A DNA stretch of 64,000 nt. Source: Magnetococcales bacterium. Its GTDB lineage: Bacteria; Pseudomonadota; Magnetococcia; Magnetococcales; DC0425bin3. Location: contig JADGBZ010000008.1 of assembly GCA_015231175.1 (NCBI GenBank), forward strand, positions 21,709-85,708, written 5' to 3'. Below, piece after piece: positions 9,404 to 17,393 of the stretch; positions within the stretch are counted from its first letter, which is position 1, and each line of letters opens with the position of its first letter. The notes below the pieces were generated by a model, which was not told where the DNA came from, ran no database searches, and saw only the letters and a program-made list of their open reading frames with translations. Position numbers and translations under genes: made by a program.

Positions 9404-9552
9404 GTGACCATTCAGAATCTTGTAAGTGAAACGGAGTCCAGGGGTCTGGCTCCCTGGCAGGGCCCTAGACAGCGTCCTGGTGGGGTTCGGGGCGAAGCCC
9501 TGACGAAGGCTTTCATATCCAGGTTTTTTTTGGAAGGGTACTGAATGGTTAC
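9404..9552 (+). repeat. Dispersed ~148-bp repeat, copy A
   Basis: First copy of a family also at 11132, 48550, 51323 and 51897. The left end is GTGACCATTCA and the right end CTGAATGGTTAC, which are imperfect inverted repeats. The interior contains CTGGCTCCCTGGCAGG, a partly decayed first hairpin, a TCGGGGC-GAA-GCCCTGA hairpin and the shared GGCTTTCATATCCAGG segment. It fills most of the gap between comM and the sodB terminator (9365-9617). Orientation + is defined by this reading direction. Confidence 0.85.
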
Positions 9553-9559
9553 GGGTCGC

Positions 9560-9593
9560 AAAAAAAGCCGGGAGATGGCCACCATCTCCCGGC
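9560..9593 (-). terminator. Intrinsic terminator of sodB
   Basis: Read on the minus strand, a 12-bp GC-rich stem (GCCGGGAGATGG with its complement, 3-nt loop) is followed by a T-run (A-run at 9560-9566 on plus). It lies 24 bp past the sodB stop. Confidence 0.9.
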
Positions 9594-9617
9594 TCTTTAA
9601 TTCAAACCAGGCTCGGA

Positions 9618-10196
9618 TCAGCCCAGATTGCTGGCCACGAAATCCCAGTTGACCAGATTCCAGAAAGTTTCGACGTATTTGGGACGTGCATTGCGATAGT
9701 CGATGTAGTAGGCATGCTCCCAGACATCACAGGTGAGCAGGGCCTTTTTGTTGTGTTTCACCGGGGTGTCGGCATTGCTGGTGCTGAGGAGATCCAGCGA
9801 ACCATCCGGATTTTTCACCAACCAGGCCCAACCGGAACCGAAAGTGGTGATGGCGCACTTGCCGAAGGCCTCTTTGAAGGCGGCGAAGGAGCCCCACTTG
9901 GCGTTGATGGCATCGGCCAACTTTCCCTTGGGTTCACCCCCCCCTTTGGGAGAGAGGCAGTTCCAGTAGAAGGTGTGGTTCCAGACCTGGGCGGCATTGT
10001 TGAACATGCCACCCGAGGAACGCTGAACGATCTCGTCCAGGGATTTGCCCTCGAACTCCGAACCGGGCAACAGGCCATTCAAGTTGGTGACGTAGGTCTG
10101 GTGATGTTTGCCGTAGTGAAACTCCAGGGTCTCCTTGGAGATGTGGGGCGCCAGGGCATCCATTCCGTAGGGGAGGGGAGGCAGGGTGATCGACAT
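9618..10196 (-). CDS. sodB: Superoxide dismutase (Fe type)
   Basis: 192 aa, the usual size. It converts superoxide to H2O2 and O2 in the cytoplasm. Metal ligands are visible: His27 (LEFHYGKHH), His74 (NHTFYW), and Asp and His in [11 protein letters not shown]. Gln70 in [13 protein letters not shown] and the second-shell residues fit the iron type. The start is set by a strong purine-rich site before the ATG. It follows the peroxiredoxin gene by 63 bp on the same strand, so the two probably form one H2O2/superoxide detoxification unit ending at the terminator at 9560. Confidence 0.95.
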   Translation of the reverse strand: MSITLPPLPYGMDALAPHISKETLEFHYGKHHQTYVTNLNGLLPGSEFEGKSLDEIVQRSSGGMFNNAAQVWNHTFYWNCLSPKGGGEPKGKLADAINAKWGSFAAFKEAFGKCAITTFGSGWAWLVKNPDGSLDLLSTSNADTPVKHNKKALLTCDVWEHAYYIDYRNARPKYVETFWNLVNWDFVASNLG

Positions 10197-10259
10197 GGGG
10201 TCATTCCTTCTTCAATGGGCAGGTTTGATGGCAATCGGTCAGTCGACCGACAGGATTCC

Positions 10260-10856
10260 TTACAGCTTGTTGGCGTGTTGCGCCAGATATTCGGCCACGC
10301 CAGCTGTGGAGCCCTTCATGCCGGGTTTGCCTTTTTGCCAGCCAGCCGGGCAGACCTCCCCATGCTCCTCGTTGAATTGCAGGGCATCAACCATGCGCAG
10401 CATTTCATCGACGTTGCGGCCCAGGGGCAGATCATTGACCACCTGGTGCCGAACGACGCCAGCCTTGTCGATCAGGAAGGAACCACGCAGGGCAATGCCG
10501 GGACCGAACTCAAGATCGTAAGCCTTGGTGATGGCTTTGTTGATGTCAGCCACCAGAGGGTATTGCACGTTGCCAATACCGCCCTTGCTGATTTCCGTGT
10601 TTTTCCAGGCCAGATGGACGAAGTGGGAGTCGATGGAGACGCCGATCACTTCGGTGTTGCGCGATTTGAACTCGTTGAGACGGTGGTCGAAGGCGATGAT
10701 TTCTGAGGGGCAGACGAAGGTAAAATCAAGGGGGTAGAAATACAGGACGACGTATTTTCCCTTGTAATCGGACAGAGAGATCTCTTTGAAGCTGTTGTCG
10801 GGCATCACCGCAGTGGCTTTGAAATCCGGGGCCTGTTTGGTCACCAATACACTCAT
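10260..10856 (-). CDS. Typical 2-Cys peroxiredoxin (AhpC/Prx family)
   Basis: 198 aa. It reduces H2O2 and organic peroxides. The peroxidatic Cys49 lies in PLDFTFVCPSEI and the resolving Cys near residue 170 in HGEVCPAGWQKGKPGM, so it is a typical 2-Cys enzyme. No ahpF-like reductase is adjacent, so electrons presumably come from thioredoxin. The ATG follows AGAGGAGAAAG. It is the first gene of the pair with sodB. The 459-bp gap upstream (10857-11315) holds its promoter region and repeat copy B. Confidence 0.92.
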   Translation of the reverse strand: MSVLVTKQAPDFKATAVMPDNSFKEISLSDYKGKYVVLYFYPLDFTFVCPSEIIAFDHRLNEFKSRNTEVIGVSIDSHFVHLAWKNTEISKGGIGNVQYPLVADINKAITKAYDLEFGPGIALRGSFLIDKAGVVRHQVVNDLPLGRNVDEMLRMVDALQFNEEHGEVCPAGWQKGKPGMKGSTAGVAEYLAQHANKL

Positions 10857-11131
10857 GGGGCTTTCTCCTCTAATGGTACGCTTGATTTATTATGTATATG
10901 ATTTACAACATGTTATTCGACTTGCCACGATGGCCTTGCCTGGATAAGGGAGCCGATGTTGGATGGTTGAGTGGAGCTTTGGCAAGGTGGGGATGATCCT
11001 GTGAACTCACTCGACATCTTGGAGCCTGGAAACGGATGGTAATGGGACAGGCTGTATACGTCAAGAGAAAAAAATGGTATACCATCAAAAATGTCGTGAT
11101 TTTGTCGGATGTGACGATGGCTTCATTTTTT

Positions 11132-11279
11132 GCAACTATTCGACACCCTTGCAGGAAAAGCTTGGATATGAAAGCCTTTATCAGGGCTTCGCCCCGAATT
11201 TTCACCAGGGCTCTGTCCTGGACCTGCCAGGGAGCCAGCCCCCTGGATCCCGATGCGTGGCCGGGTGGTGGATAGTTAC
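11132..11279 (-). repeat. Dispersed ~148-bp repeat, copy B
   Basis: 148 bp in inverse orientation to copy A. It is bounded on the plus strand by GCAACTATTC and GATAGTTAC. It carries the shared CTTGGATATGAAAGCC block and the GGCTTCGCCCCGA hairpin arm. With copy A it brackets the sodB-peroxiredoxin pair as an inverted repeat. Confidence 0.85.
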
Positions 11280-11315
11280 TGACATAGTTACCAATTTTTT
11301 TTGGAGGAGACAGGG

Positions 11316-11882
11316 GTGGTCACCAATCTGGTGGGTACGCGAATCCGTGCCATACGAACGATGCGCAAATGGACGCAGCAACAACTGGCCGACTTGGCGG
11401 GCATTCCCAGGGCCACGTTGGCAACGGCGGAACGTGATGATGGCAACCCATCCCTGGCGGTTGTGTTCAGGATCGCGACTGCGTTGGGCATGCCGTTGGA
11501 CGATCTGGTCGAGGCGGCGGAAAATTTGATTCAGGTTTACTCCAGTGAGCAGATGCCCCGGGTCAGTTCGGGAGATGGGGTGTATCGGGCGGTCACCGTC
11601 TCTCCGCCCAATGTTTTCCATTTTTTTCAGCAGGCCTTTCATTTGCAGCCTGATTCCACTTACGATGGGAAACCCCACCCGCCTGGGAGCGAGGAGTATC
11701 TGTACATTCTGCGCGGCGAGGTGATTCTTGACGTGGCTGGAGAGTGCGTGTGTTTGCGGGCCGGGGACAGTGCCCGGTTTCGTGGCAATGTTTTGCACTC
11801 GTACCGCAACGCCTGCCAGGAGGAGGCATGGGGGGTCGTCACGATCCTGGATGGCGTCGGGAAAAAAAACGGGGTGAGTTGA
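11316..11882 (+). CDS. XRE-family regulator with C-terminal cupin domain
   Basis: 188 aa. Residues ~5-62 are a Cro/C1-type helix-turn-helix (IRAIRTMRKWTQQQLADLAGIPRATLATAERDD). Residues ~85-180 are a small-molecule-binding cupin barrel (KPHPPGSEEYLYILRGEVILDV, GDSARFRGNVLHSYRN) with His and Glu positions that could bind metal. This architecture is typical of cytoplasmic repressors or activators that sense metabolites such as amino acids or polyamines; the ligand is not evident. The GTG at 11316 is preferred over the in-frame TTG at 11301 because GGAGGA sits 7 bp upstream. No target gene is adjacent on the same strand. Confidence 0.85.
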   Translation: MVTNLVGTRIRAIRTMRKWTQQQLADLAGIPRATLATAERDDGNPSLAVVFRIATALGMPLDDLVEAAENLIQVYSSEQMPRVSSGDGVYRAVTVSPPNVFHFFQQAFHLQPDSTYDGKPHPPGSEEYLYILRGEVILDVAGECVCLRAGDSARFRGNVLHSYRNACQEEAWGVVTILDGVGKKNGVS

Positions 11883-11997
11883 CTTGGATCATTCAGCCGA
11901 GTAAACTCGAATAGAAACAGGATATTTGATTTTGCGTTCGGGGTGTTTTTTCGGGGTTGGATGTGGGTGCCGTGTCGAGAAAAGAATTATATACCCT

Positions 11998-12025
11998 TGA
12001 CCCTGGTGTTGCTTTCTGGTAACTC
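11998..12025 (+). promoter_or_regulatory. Probable promoter of tRNA-tuf operon
   Basis: TTGACC is followed after 16 bp by TAACTC. The first tRNA begins 16 bp further on. A very similar CTTGACCCTG box precedes the isolated tRNA-Asn at 44071, supporting both. Confidence 0.5.
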
Positions 12026-12040
12026 TGCTTGGCTATTCTT

Positions 12041-12125
<85 letters not shown>

Positions 12126-12180
12126 CCTCTTGCGTTGTTGCAGGGGGCTCTGGAAAGGGGAAGGGGTGGGGCTTGAACAG

Positions 12181-12254
12181 GCGGGTGTAGTTCAATGGTA
12201 GAACGTCAGCCTTCCAAGCTGATCACGGGGGTTCGATTCCCCCCACCCGCTCCA
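12181..12254 (+). tRNA. tRNA-Gly (TCC)
   Basis: 74 nt. Acceptor GCGGGTG/CACCCGC, anticodon loop CTTCCAA (TCC), T-loop GTTCGATTC, encoded CCA. It is 55 bp after tRNA-Tyr. Confidence 0.97.
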
Positions 12255-12298
12255 GCTTGGAAGCTTTGTTGTGTAGGCGACTTTATCGCAGCAGGTTT

Positions 12299-12373
<75 letters not shown>

Positions 12374-12442
12374 TCATCAACTTTGCGGAACTGGCCACCT
12401 GAGAACATATCACCGCCTTATTATGAGTTGGGAGAAATTGGC

Positions 12443-13633
12443 ATGTCCAAAGCGAAATTCGAGCGAACAAAGCCGCATGTGAACATTGGTACCATCGGCC
12501 ACGTGGACCATGGCAAGACGACGCTGACGGCGGCCATCACCAAGGTCTTGGCGGAGAAGGGATGGGCCGAGTTCATGGCCTACGACAAGATCGATGCGGC
12601 CCCGGAAGAGCGCGAACGTGGCATCACCATCTCGACCGCCCATGTGGAGTACCAGACCGCAAAGCGTCATTATGCCCATGTGGACTGTCCGGGCCATGCG
12701 GACTACATCAAGAATATGATTACCGGCGCCGCCCAGATGGATGGTGCCATCCTTGTGGTCTCCGCCGCTGACGGCCCTATGCCCCAGACGAGGGAGCATA
12801 TCCTCCTGGCGCGTCAGGTCGGTGTTCCGGCTCTGGTGGTCTTCATGAATAAGGCTGACCAGGTGGACGACCCGGAGCTTTTGGAACTCGTCGAACTGGA
12901 AGTGCGTGAACTCCTCTCCCTCTATGAGTTTCCGGGTGACGACATTCCCATCGTGGTGGGCTCCGCCCTGAAGGCCATGGAAGGGGATGCGGGTGAGATG
13001 GGTAAGGGCGCCATCGAAAAGTTGATGGATGCCGTGGACAGCTATATTCCCCTGCCGGAACGCCCCCTGGAGGGCGCCTTCCTGATGCCCATCGAGGATG
13101 TTTTTACCATCTCTGGGCGCGGTACGGTGGTGACGGGACGTGTGGAGCGCGGCATCGTTAAAGTTGGTGAGAGTGTTGAAATCGTTGGTTTTCAGCCCAC
13201 GACCTCGACCATCTGCACCGGCGTTGAAATGTTTCGGAAGCTCTTGGATCAGGGACAGGCCGGCGACAATATCGGCGTCCTCCTGCGCGGCACCAAGCGC
13301 GACGAAGTCGAGCGCGGACAGGTTTTGGCCAAGCCCGGCTCGATCACTCCGCATAAGAAATTCAAGGCAGAGTGCTACATTCTGACCAAGGAAGAGGGTG
13401 GCCGTCACACTCCTTTCTTCTCCAACTATCGCCCGCAGTTTTATTTCCGGACCACGGACGTGACCGGTATCCTGAAGCTGCCCGAGGGTATGGAAATGGT
13501 GATGCCAGGAGACAAAATCTCCCTGGAAGTGGAGTTGATCTCCCCTATCGCCATGGAGCAGGGGTTGCGTTTTGCCATTCGTGAGGGTGGCCGGACCGTT
13601 GGTGCCGGTGTGGTCGCGACGGTTATCGAATAG
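12443..13633 (+). CDS. tuf: Elongation factor Tu
   Basis: 396 aa. This GTPase delivers aminoacyl-tRNA to the ribosome. G1 is GHVDHGKTT near residue 19, the switch I region has [15 protein letters not shown]3 is DCPGHAD and G4 is NKAD. Domains 2 and 3 are complete to [10 protein letters not shown]. The ATG at 12443 after GGAGA gives [16 protein letters not shown]; the frame is open upstream through the tRNA region. It is the only tuf in the window, since the usual second position after fusA is empty. Confidence 0.98.
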   Translation: MSKAKFERTKPHVNIGTIGHVDHGKTTLTAAITKVLAEKGWAEFMAYDKIDAAPEERERGITISTAHVEYQTAKRHYAHVDCPGHADYIKNMITGAAQMDGAILVVSAADGPMPQTREHILLARQVGVPALVVFMNKADQVDDPELLELVELEVRELLSLYEFPGDDIPIVVGSALKAMEGDAGEMGKGAIEKLMDAVDSYIPLPERPLEGAFLMPIEDVFTISGRGTVVTGRVERGIVKVGESVEIVGFQPTTSTICTGVEMFRKLLDQGQAGDNIGVLLRGTKRDEVERGQVLAKPGSITPHKKFKAECYILTKEEGGRHTPFFSNYRPQFYFRTTDVTGILKLPEGMEMVMPGDKISLEVELISPIAMEQGLRFAIREGGRTVGAGVVATVIE

Positions 13634-13752
13634 AAGTTGGCCTTGATGTCTGGCTTGGCCGGCGGGGTCTTGAACAAGATCCCGCTGGTTTCGTCTTTGC
13701 AACCCCATGCGAGGGTAACGGGGCTGAGAATTCGGTCTCGGAGGATTTTTGT

Positions 13753-13908
13753 ATGCGTGATCTGATCAGCCTCAGTTGCGAAGAGTGCAAGCGGCGCAAC
13801 TATACGACGGACAAAAATAAACGTACCAAGCCGGAGAAGTTGGCCCTGCGCAAATACTGTCCGTTCTGTCGCAAACACACCCTTCACAAAGAAGGGAAGA
13901 TCAAGTAG
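13753..13908 (+). CDS. rpmG: 50S ribosomal protein L33 (zinc form)
   Basis: 51 aa. It has two Cys pairs, CEEC and CPFC, marking the zinc-ribbon (C+) form. It sits between tuf and tRNA-Trp, its usual place in tuf-secE clusters. GGAGG lies upstream of the ATG (spacing ~9). The C-terminus [10 protein letters not shown] is typical. Confidence 0.95.
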   Translation: MRDLISLSCEECKRRNYTTDKNKRTKPEKLALRKYCPFCRKHTLHKEGKIK

Positions 13909-13955
13909 ACTGTCCGGTTTCATGGGTGTGACAGGGGGGCGGCGGCTGTTAGTGA

Positions 13956-14031
13956 AGGACAGTAGCTCAAGTGGTAGAGCATCGGTCTCCAAAACCGGCG
14001 GTTGGGGGTTCGAGTCCCTCCTGTCCTGCCA
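13956..14031 (+). tRNA. tRNA-Trp (CCA)
   Basis: 76 nt. Acceptor AGGACAG/CTGTCCT, anticodon loop CTCCAAA, T-loop GTTCGAGTC, encoded CCA. It sits between rpmG and secE, the conserved position in many bacteria. Confidence 0.97.
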
Positions 14032-14112
14032 CCGCAGCAGCCTGTGTCGCCAGTGCAGGTCGGGATTTTTGATTGTTCACAGCCGGTCCCCTCAAGGAAA
14101 AGTCGGTTCGAC

Positions 14113-14304
14113 ATGATTCAAGTATCCGAGGTCAAGCAGTATCTTTCCGACGTCCGCAACGAGTTGCGAAAAGTGGTTTGGCCCACCCGGAAGGATACCA
14201 GCAATACGACCATCCTTGTTCTCGCCATGGTTTTTCTGGTCTCTCTGTTCCTGTGGTTGATCGATAGCGTTTTGTCGCTCCTGGTGCGTTTGGTTGTCGG
14301 CTGA
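14113..14304 (+). CDS. secE: Preprotein translocase subunit SecE
   Basis: 63 aa, the short one-helix form. A cytoplasmic amphipathic stretch contains the conserved ELRKVVWPTRKDT motif, followed by a single transmembrane helix (ILVLAMVFLVSLFLWLIDSV). It clamps the two halves of SecY, encoded 24 kb downstream, in the inner-membrane translocon. nusG follows 58 bp later and is probably cotranscribed. Confidence 0.95.
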   Translation: MIQVSEVKQYLSDVRNELRKVVWPTRKDTSNTTILVLAMVFLVSLFLWLIDSVLSLLVRLVVG

Positions 14305-14362
14305 TGCCGCTTCGGAAGCGTTGATTCAATACAGCCTGAAGAGAAGTCGTCAAGAGTCATCC

Positions 14363-14893
14363 ATGGCCAAGAAGTGGTACGTCATCCATGCCTACTCCGG
14401 GTTTGAAAAGAAGGTCAAACAGGCCCTGGAGGAGCGTATTCGCCTGACCGGTCGGGCGCATATGTTTGACGAAATCCTGGTTCCGTCTGAGGACGTTGTC
14501 GAGCTGCGCAAAGGGAAGAAGGTCACCTCCGAACGGAAGTTTTTCCCGGGCTATGTCCTGGTCCGCATGGAGTTGAACGATGAAACCTGGCACATGGTCA
14601 ACGAAATCCCGAAAGTGACGGGGTTTTTGGGTGGTGGTGGGCGCCCCCAGCCGTTGGGTGACCGTGAGGTCGACAAGATTTTGCGCCAAGTCGAAGATGG
14701 TATGGAAAAACCCAAGCCGAAGGTGCAATTTTCGGTGGGTGAGAGTGTGCGTGTGGTGGATGGTCCGTTCGTCTCCTTCAATGGGGTTGTCGAAGAGGTG
14801 GATGAAGACAAAACCCGGTTGAAGGTTTCGGTCAGCATATTCGGTCGCGCCACCCCGGTGGAATTGGAATTTGTCCAGGTCGAGAAACTGTAG
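14363..14893 (+). CDS. nusG: Transcription termination/antitermination protein NusG
   Basis: 176 aa. The N-terminal NGN domain (KWYVIHAYSGFEKKVKQALEE) binds RNA polymerase. The C-terminal KOW domain ([34 protein letters not shown]) contacts Rho or ribosomal S10. The ATG at 14363 fits the family N-terminus MAKKWYV; an in-frame start 69 bp upstream overlaps secE and is unlikely. rplK begins 9 bp after its stop. Confidence 0.97.
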   Translation: MAKKWYVIHAYSGFEKKVKQALEERIRLTGRAHMFDEILVPSEDVVELRKGKKVTSERKFFPGYVLVRMELNDETWHMVNEIPKVTGFLGGGGRPQPLGDREVDKILRQVEDGMEKPKPKVQFSVGESVRVVDGPFVSFNGVVEEVDEDKTRLKVSVSIFGRATPVELEFVQVEKL

Positions 14894-14902
14894 GGAAAAA
14901 AC

Positions 14903-15334
14903 ATGGGAAAGAAAATCACGGCCTACATCAAATTGGAGGTTCCCGCCGGAGCCGCCAAGCCGAGTCCGCCGGTTGGTCCGGCCCTGGGCCAGCATGGGCT
15001 GAACATCATGGAGTTTTGCAAAACCTTCAATGCCAGAACGCAGGGTATGGAGCCGGCTACCCCGATTCCGGTGGTGATCACGGTCTTCCAGGATCGCACC
15101 TTCACGTTTGAGTTGCGCACGCCGCCTGCCGCCTACTTTCTGAAGAAGGTCGCCGGCGTGGAGAAGGGTTCGGCAACGCCTGGGCGGCCACCCTTGGCCG
15201 GCAAGGTGACTTGGGCGCAGATCGAGGAGATCGCCAAATCCAAAATGCCGGACATGAATGCCAAGGATCTGGAAGGGGCCAAGCGCACCATCGCCGGTTC
15301 TGCCCGTTCCATGGGCCTACAGATTGTCGAGTGA
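14903..15334 (+). CDS. rplK: 50S ribosomal protein L11
   Basis: 143 aa. It builds the GTPase-associated centre of the large subunit with L10 and L7/L12. The N-terminal domain has [25 protein letters not shown], the proline-rich face targeted by thiostrepton in other bacteria. The C-terminal rRNA-binding domain ends [16 protein letters not shown] ([12 protein letters not shown]). It is followed by rplA after 11 bp, the usual pair. Confidence 0.97.
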   Translation: MGKKITAYIKLEVPAGAAKPSPPVGPALGQHGLNIMEFCKTFNARTQGMEPATPIPVVITVFQDRTFTFELRTPPAAYFLKKVAGVEKGSATPGRPPLAGKVTWAQIEEIAKSKMPDMNAKDLEGAKRTIAGSARSMGLQIVE

Positions 15335-15345
15335 GGTAAGAGACC

Positions 15346-16041
15346 ATGGCGCAACGCGGTAAACGGCTCAAAAAAATCTATGAAACTTTGGATCGCACCA
15401 AGGCCTACCCCCTGGTTGAGGTGGTGGGGATCTTAAAAGAGGGTGCAACAGCCAAGTTTGACGAGACCGTGGAAATTGCCCTTAACCTGGGCGTGGATCC
15501 TCGCCATGCCGACCAGATGATCCGTGGTACGGCCATCCTGCCCAACGGCACCGGCAAGGTGGTGCGTGTCCTTGTCTTCGCCAAAGGAGACAAGGTGGCC
15601 GAGGCGCTGGAAGCTGGGGCGGATTATGCCGGCTCCGATGAACTGGTCGAAAAAATCCAGGGCGGCTGGACGGACTTTGATCGGACGGTTGCCTGCCCGG
15701 ATGTCATGGGTGTGGTGGGTCGGCTTGGCAAGGTTCTCGGTCCCCGTGGTTTGATGCCCAACCCCAAATTGGGCACCGTGACCTTCGATGTCGCCAAGGT
15801 GGTGCGCGAGATCAAAGGCGGGCAGGTGGCCTTCCGGGTGGAGAAAGCCGGCATCCTCCACGCAGGAATCGGCAAAGCCTCCTTTGCGGCTGAACAATTG
15901 GCGGACAATATCAAGGTCATGGTTGAGACCATCCAGAAGTTGCGCCCCTCCACCATCAAAGGAACGTTCATCAAAAAAATATCCGTCTCCACGACCATGG
16001 GTGTGGGCGTCAAGGTTGATCCGCACTCGCTGACGTCGTGA
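15346..16041 (+). CDS. rplA: 50S ribosomal protein L1
   Basis: 231 aa. It forms the mobile L1 stalk near the E site and, in other bacteria, represses its own rplKA mRNA. The signature [17 protein letters not shown] is present, as is the N-terminal GKRLKKIYE stretch. It is the second gene of the rplKA unit; the rplJ leader follows immediately. Confidence 0.97.
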   Translation: MAQRGKRLKKIYETLDRTKAYPLVEVVGILKEGATAKFDETVEIALNLGVDPRHADQMIRGTAILPNGTGKVVRVLVFAKGDKVAEALEAGADYAGSDELVEKIQGGWTDFDRTVACPDVMGVVGRLGKVLGPRGLMPNPKLGTVTFDVAKVVREIKGGQVAFRVEKAGILHAGIGKASFAAEQLADNIKVMVETIQKLRPSTIKGTFIKKISVSTTMGVGVKVDPHSLTS

Positions 16042-16055
16042 GACGATCCGGATTT

Positions 16056-16137
16056 AGGGTCCAAGACAGCAGGTGAGTCCCTCCGTCGGGTCTCGTAAAT
16101 GATCATTCGGCCTGCCGAGACAAAAGGAACCCCGGGC
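16056..16137 (+). promoter_or_regulatory. Ribosomal protein L10 leader
   Basis: The rplA-rplJ gap contains AAGACAGCAGG and, 30 nt later, CCTGCCGAGAC, which pair through CAGG/CCTG. They match the conserved core of the L10 (rplJ) leader, where L10(L12)4 binds and represses translation. Flanking GGGTCC and GGAACCCC can form the basal stem. Boundaries are approximate. Confidence 0.75.
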
Positions 16138-16198
16138 CCCAGGCGCCTTTTGCGTTGGACAGATGCAACCCCAGGGGAGCCAAAAGGAGGAGACCAAC

Positions 16199-16726
16199 GT
16201 GAATCGGGAGGAGAAAAGTCAGGTCATCGACGATGTGCGTGCCACACTGGAACGGTCCAAGGTGGCGGTCGTGGCCCATTATCGCGGCATGACCGTCGGC
16301 GAGATGACCGAGCTGCGCAAAAAGTTTCGGGAGTCGGGAAGTGAGTTCAGGGTGGTCAAAAATACCCTGGCCAAACGCGCTGCGGAGGGAACCCCCTTTG
16401 CGGGACTTGCATCCCTGCTGACCGGACCAACCGGTTTGGCCACGTCCATGGATCCCGTGGCACCGGCCAGGGTACTGGACGGGTTTGCCAGTGGTCATCC
16501 CAATTTGCAGATTGTGGGTGGTGTCCTGGACGGAAAACTTGTGGATGCCCAGGGGATTACCGCGCTCGCCAGATTGCCGTCGCGGGAAGTTCTGCTGGCC
16601 CGGATGCTTGGATCGATGAATGCGCCGATCCAGGGTTTCGTCGGGGTTTTGGCTGCCGTGCCGGGGAGTTTTGTCCGTGTCCTGGCCCAGATCCAGAAAC
16701 AAAAGGAAGAACAGCAGGCGGCCTGA
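16199..16726 (+). CDS. rplJ: 50S ribosomal protein L10
   Basis: 175 aa. It is the base of the L7/L12 stalk. The N-terminal domain (VVAHYRGMTVGEMTELRKKFRESG, RVVKNTLAKRAAEGT) binds 23S rRNA and L11, and the C-terminal helix binds L12 dimers. GTG at 16199 is chosen because AAAGGAGGAG precedes it at good spacing and gives the family N-terminus MNREEKSQ; the in-frame ATG 36 bp upstream lies in the leader. It is probably autoregulated through the leader at 16056. Confidence 0.95.
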   Translation: MNREEKSQVIDDVRATLERSKVAVVAHYRGMTVGEMTELRKKFRESGSEFRVVKNTLAKRAAEGTPFAGLASLLTGPTGLATSMDPVAPARVLDGFASGHPNLQIVGGVLDGKLVDAQGITALARLPSREVLLARMLGSMNAPIQGFVGVLAAVPGSFVRVLAQIQKQKEEQQAA

Positions 16727-16795
16727 GCCGATCCCCTCGGATGGCTCGCAACCTGTCAACAACATGGTGTTTTGAAAAATTTTCAGGAGTTGAAC

Positions 16796-17182
<387 letters not shown>

Positions 17183-17211
17183 AAAAACCAAGCGTTTGCT
17201 TTGTTCGTAAA

Positions 17212-17250
17212 CCCCGCTTTCGGGAAGATCACTCTCTCCCGAAAGCGGGG
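17212..17250 (+). promoter_or_regulatory. rplL-rpoB intercistronic hairpin
   Basis: CCCCGCTTTCGGGA pairs with TCCCGAAAGCGGGG across an 11-nt loop, a 14-bp stem without a following T-run. Its position between rplL and rpoB matches the attenuator/RNase III-processing hairpin known there in enterobacteria; the role here is inferred. Confidence 0.7.
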
Positions 17251-17393
17251 TGCCATGCATCGACTCGACGGGTGCGTACCGGGCGGCTGTGGCGCATGAT
17301 GGCGCGTGCGGCGTGTTCCGGAGAAGTCAGTTGCTGCCGGTTTCGTGATCGGTGCGAGCTTGGCCAGTTTTCAAAGTCGGCAGAGGAAATCCG

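Noticed and set aside
12410..13708. 432-codon minus-strand frame opposite tuf
   Set aside because: It is a codon-bias shadow of EF-Tu, rich in His, Gln and Arg and resembling no family.
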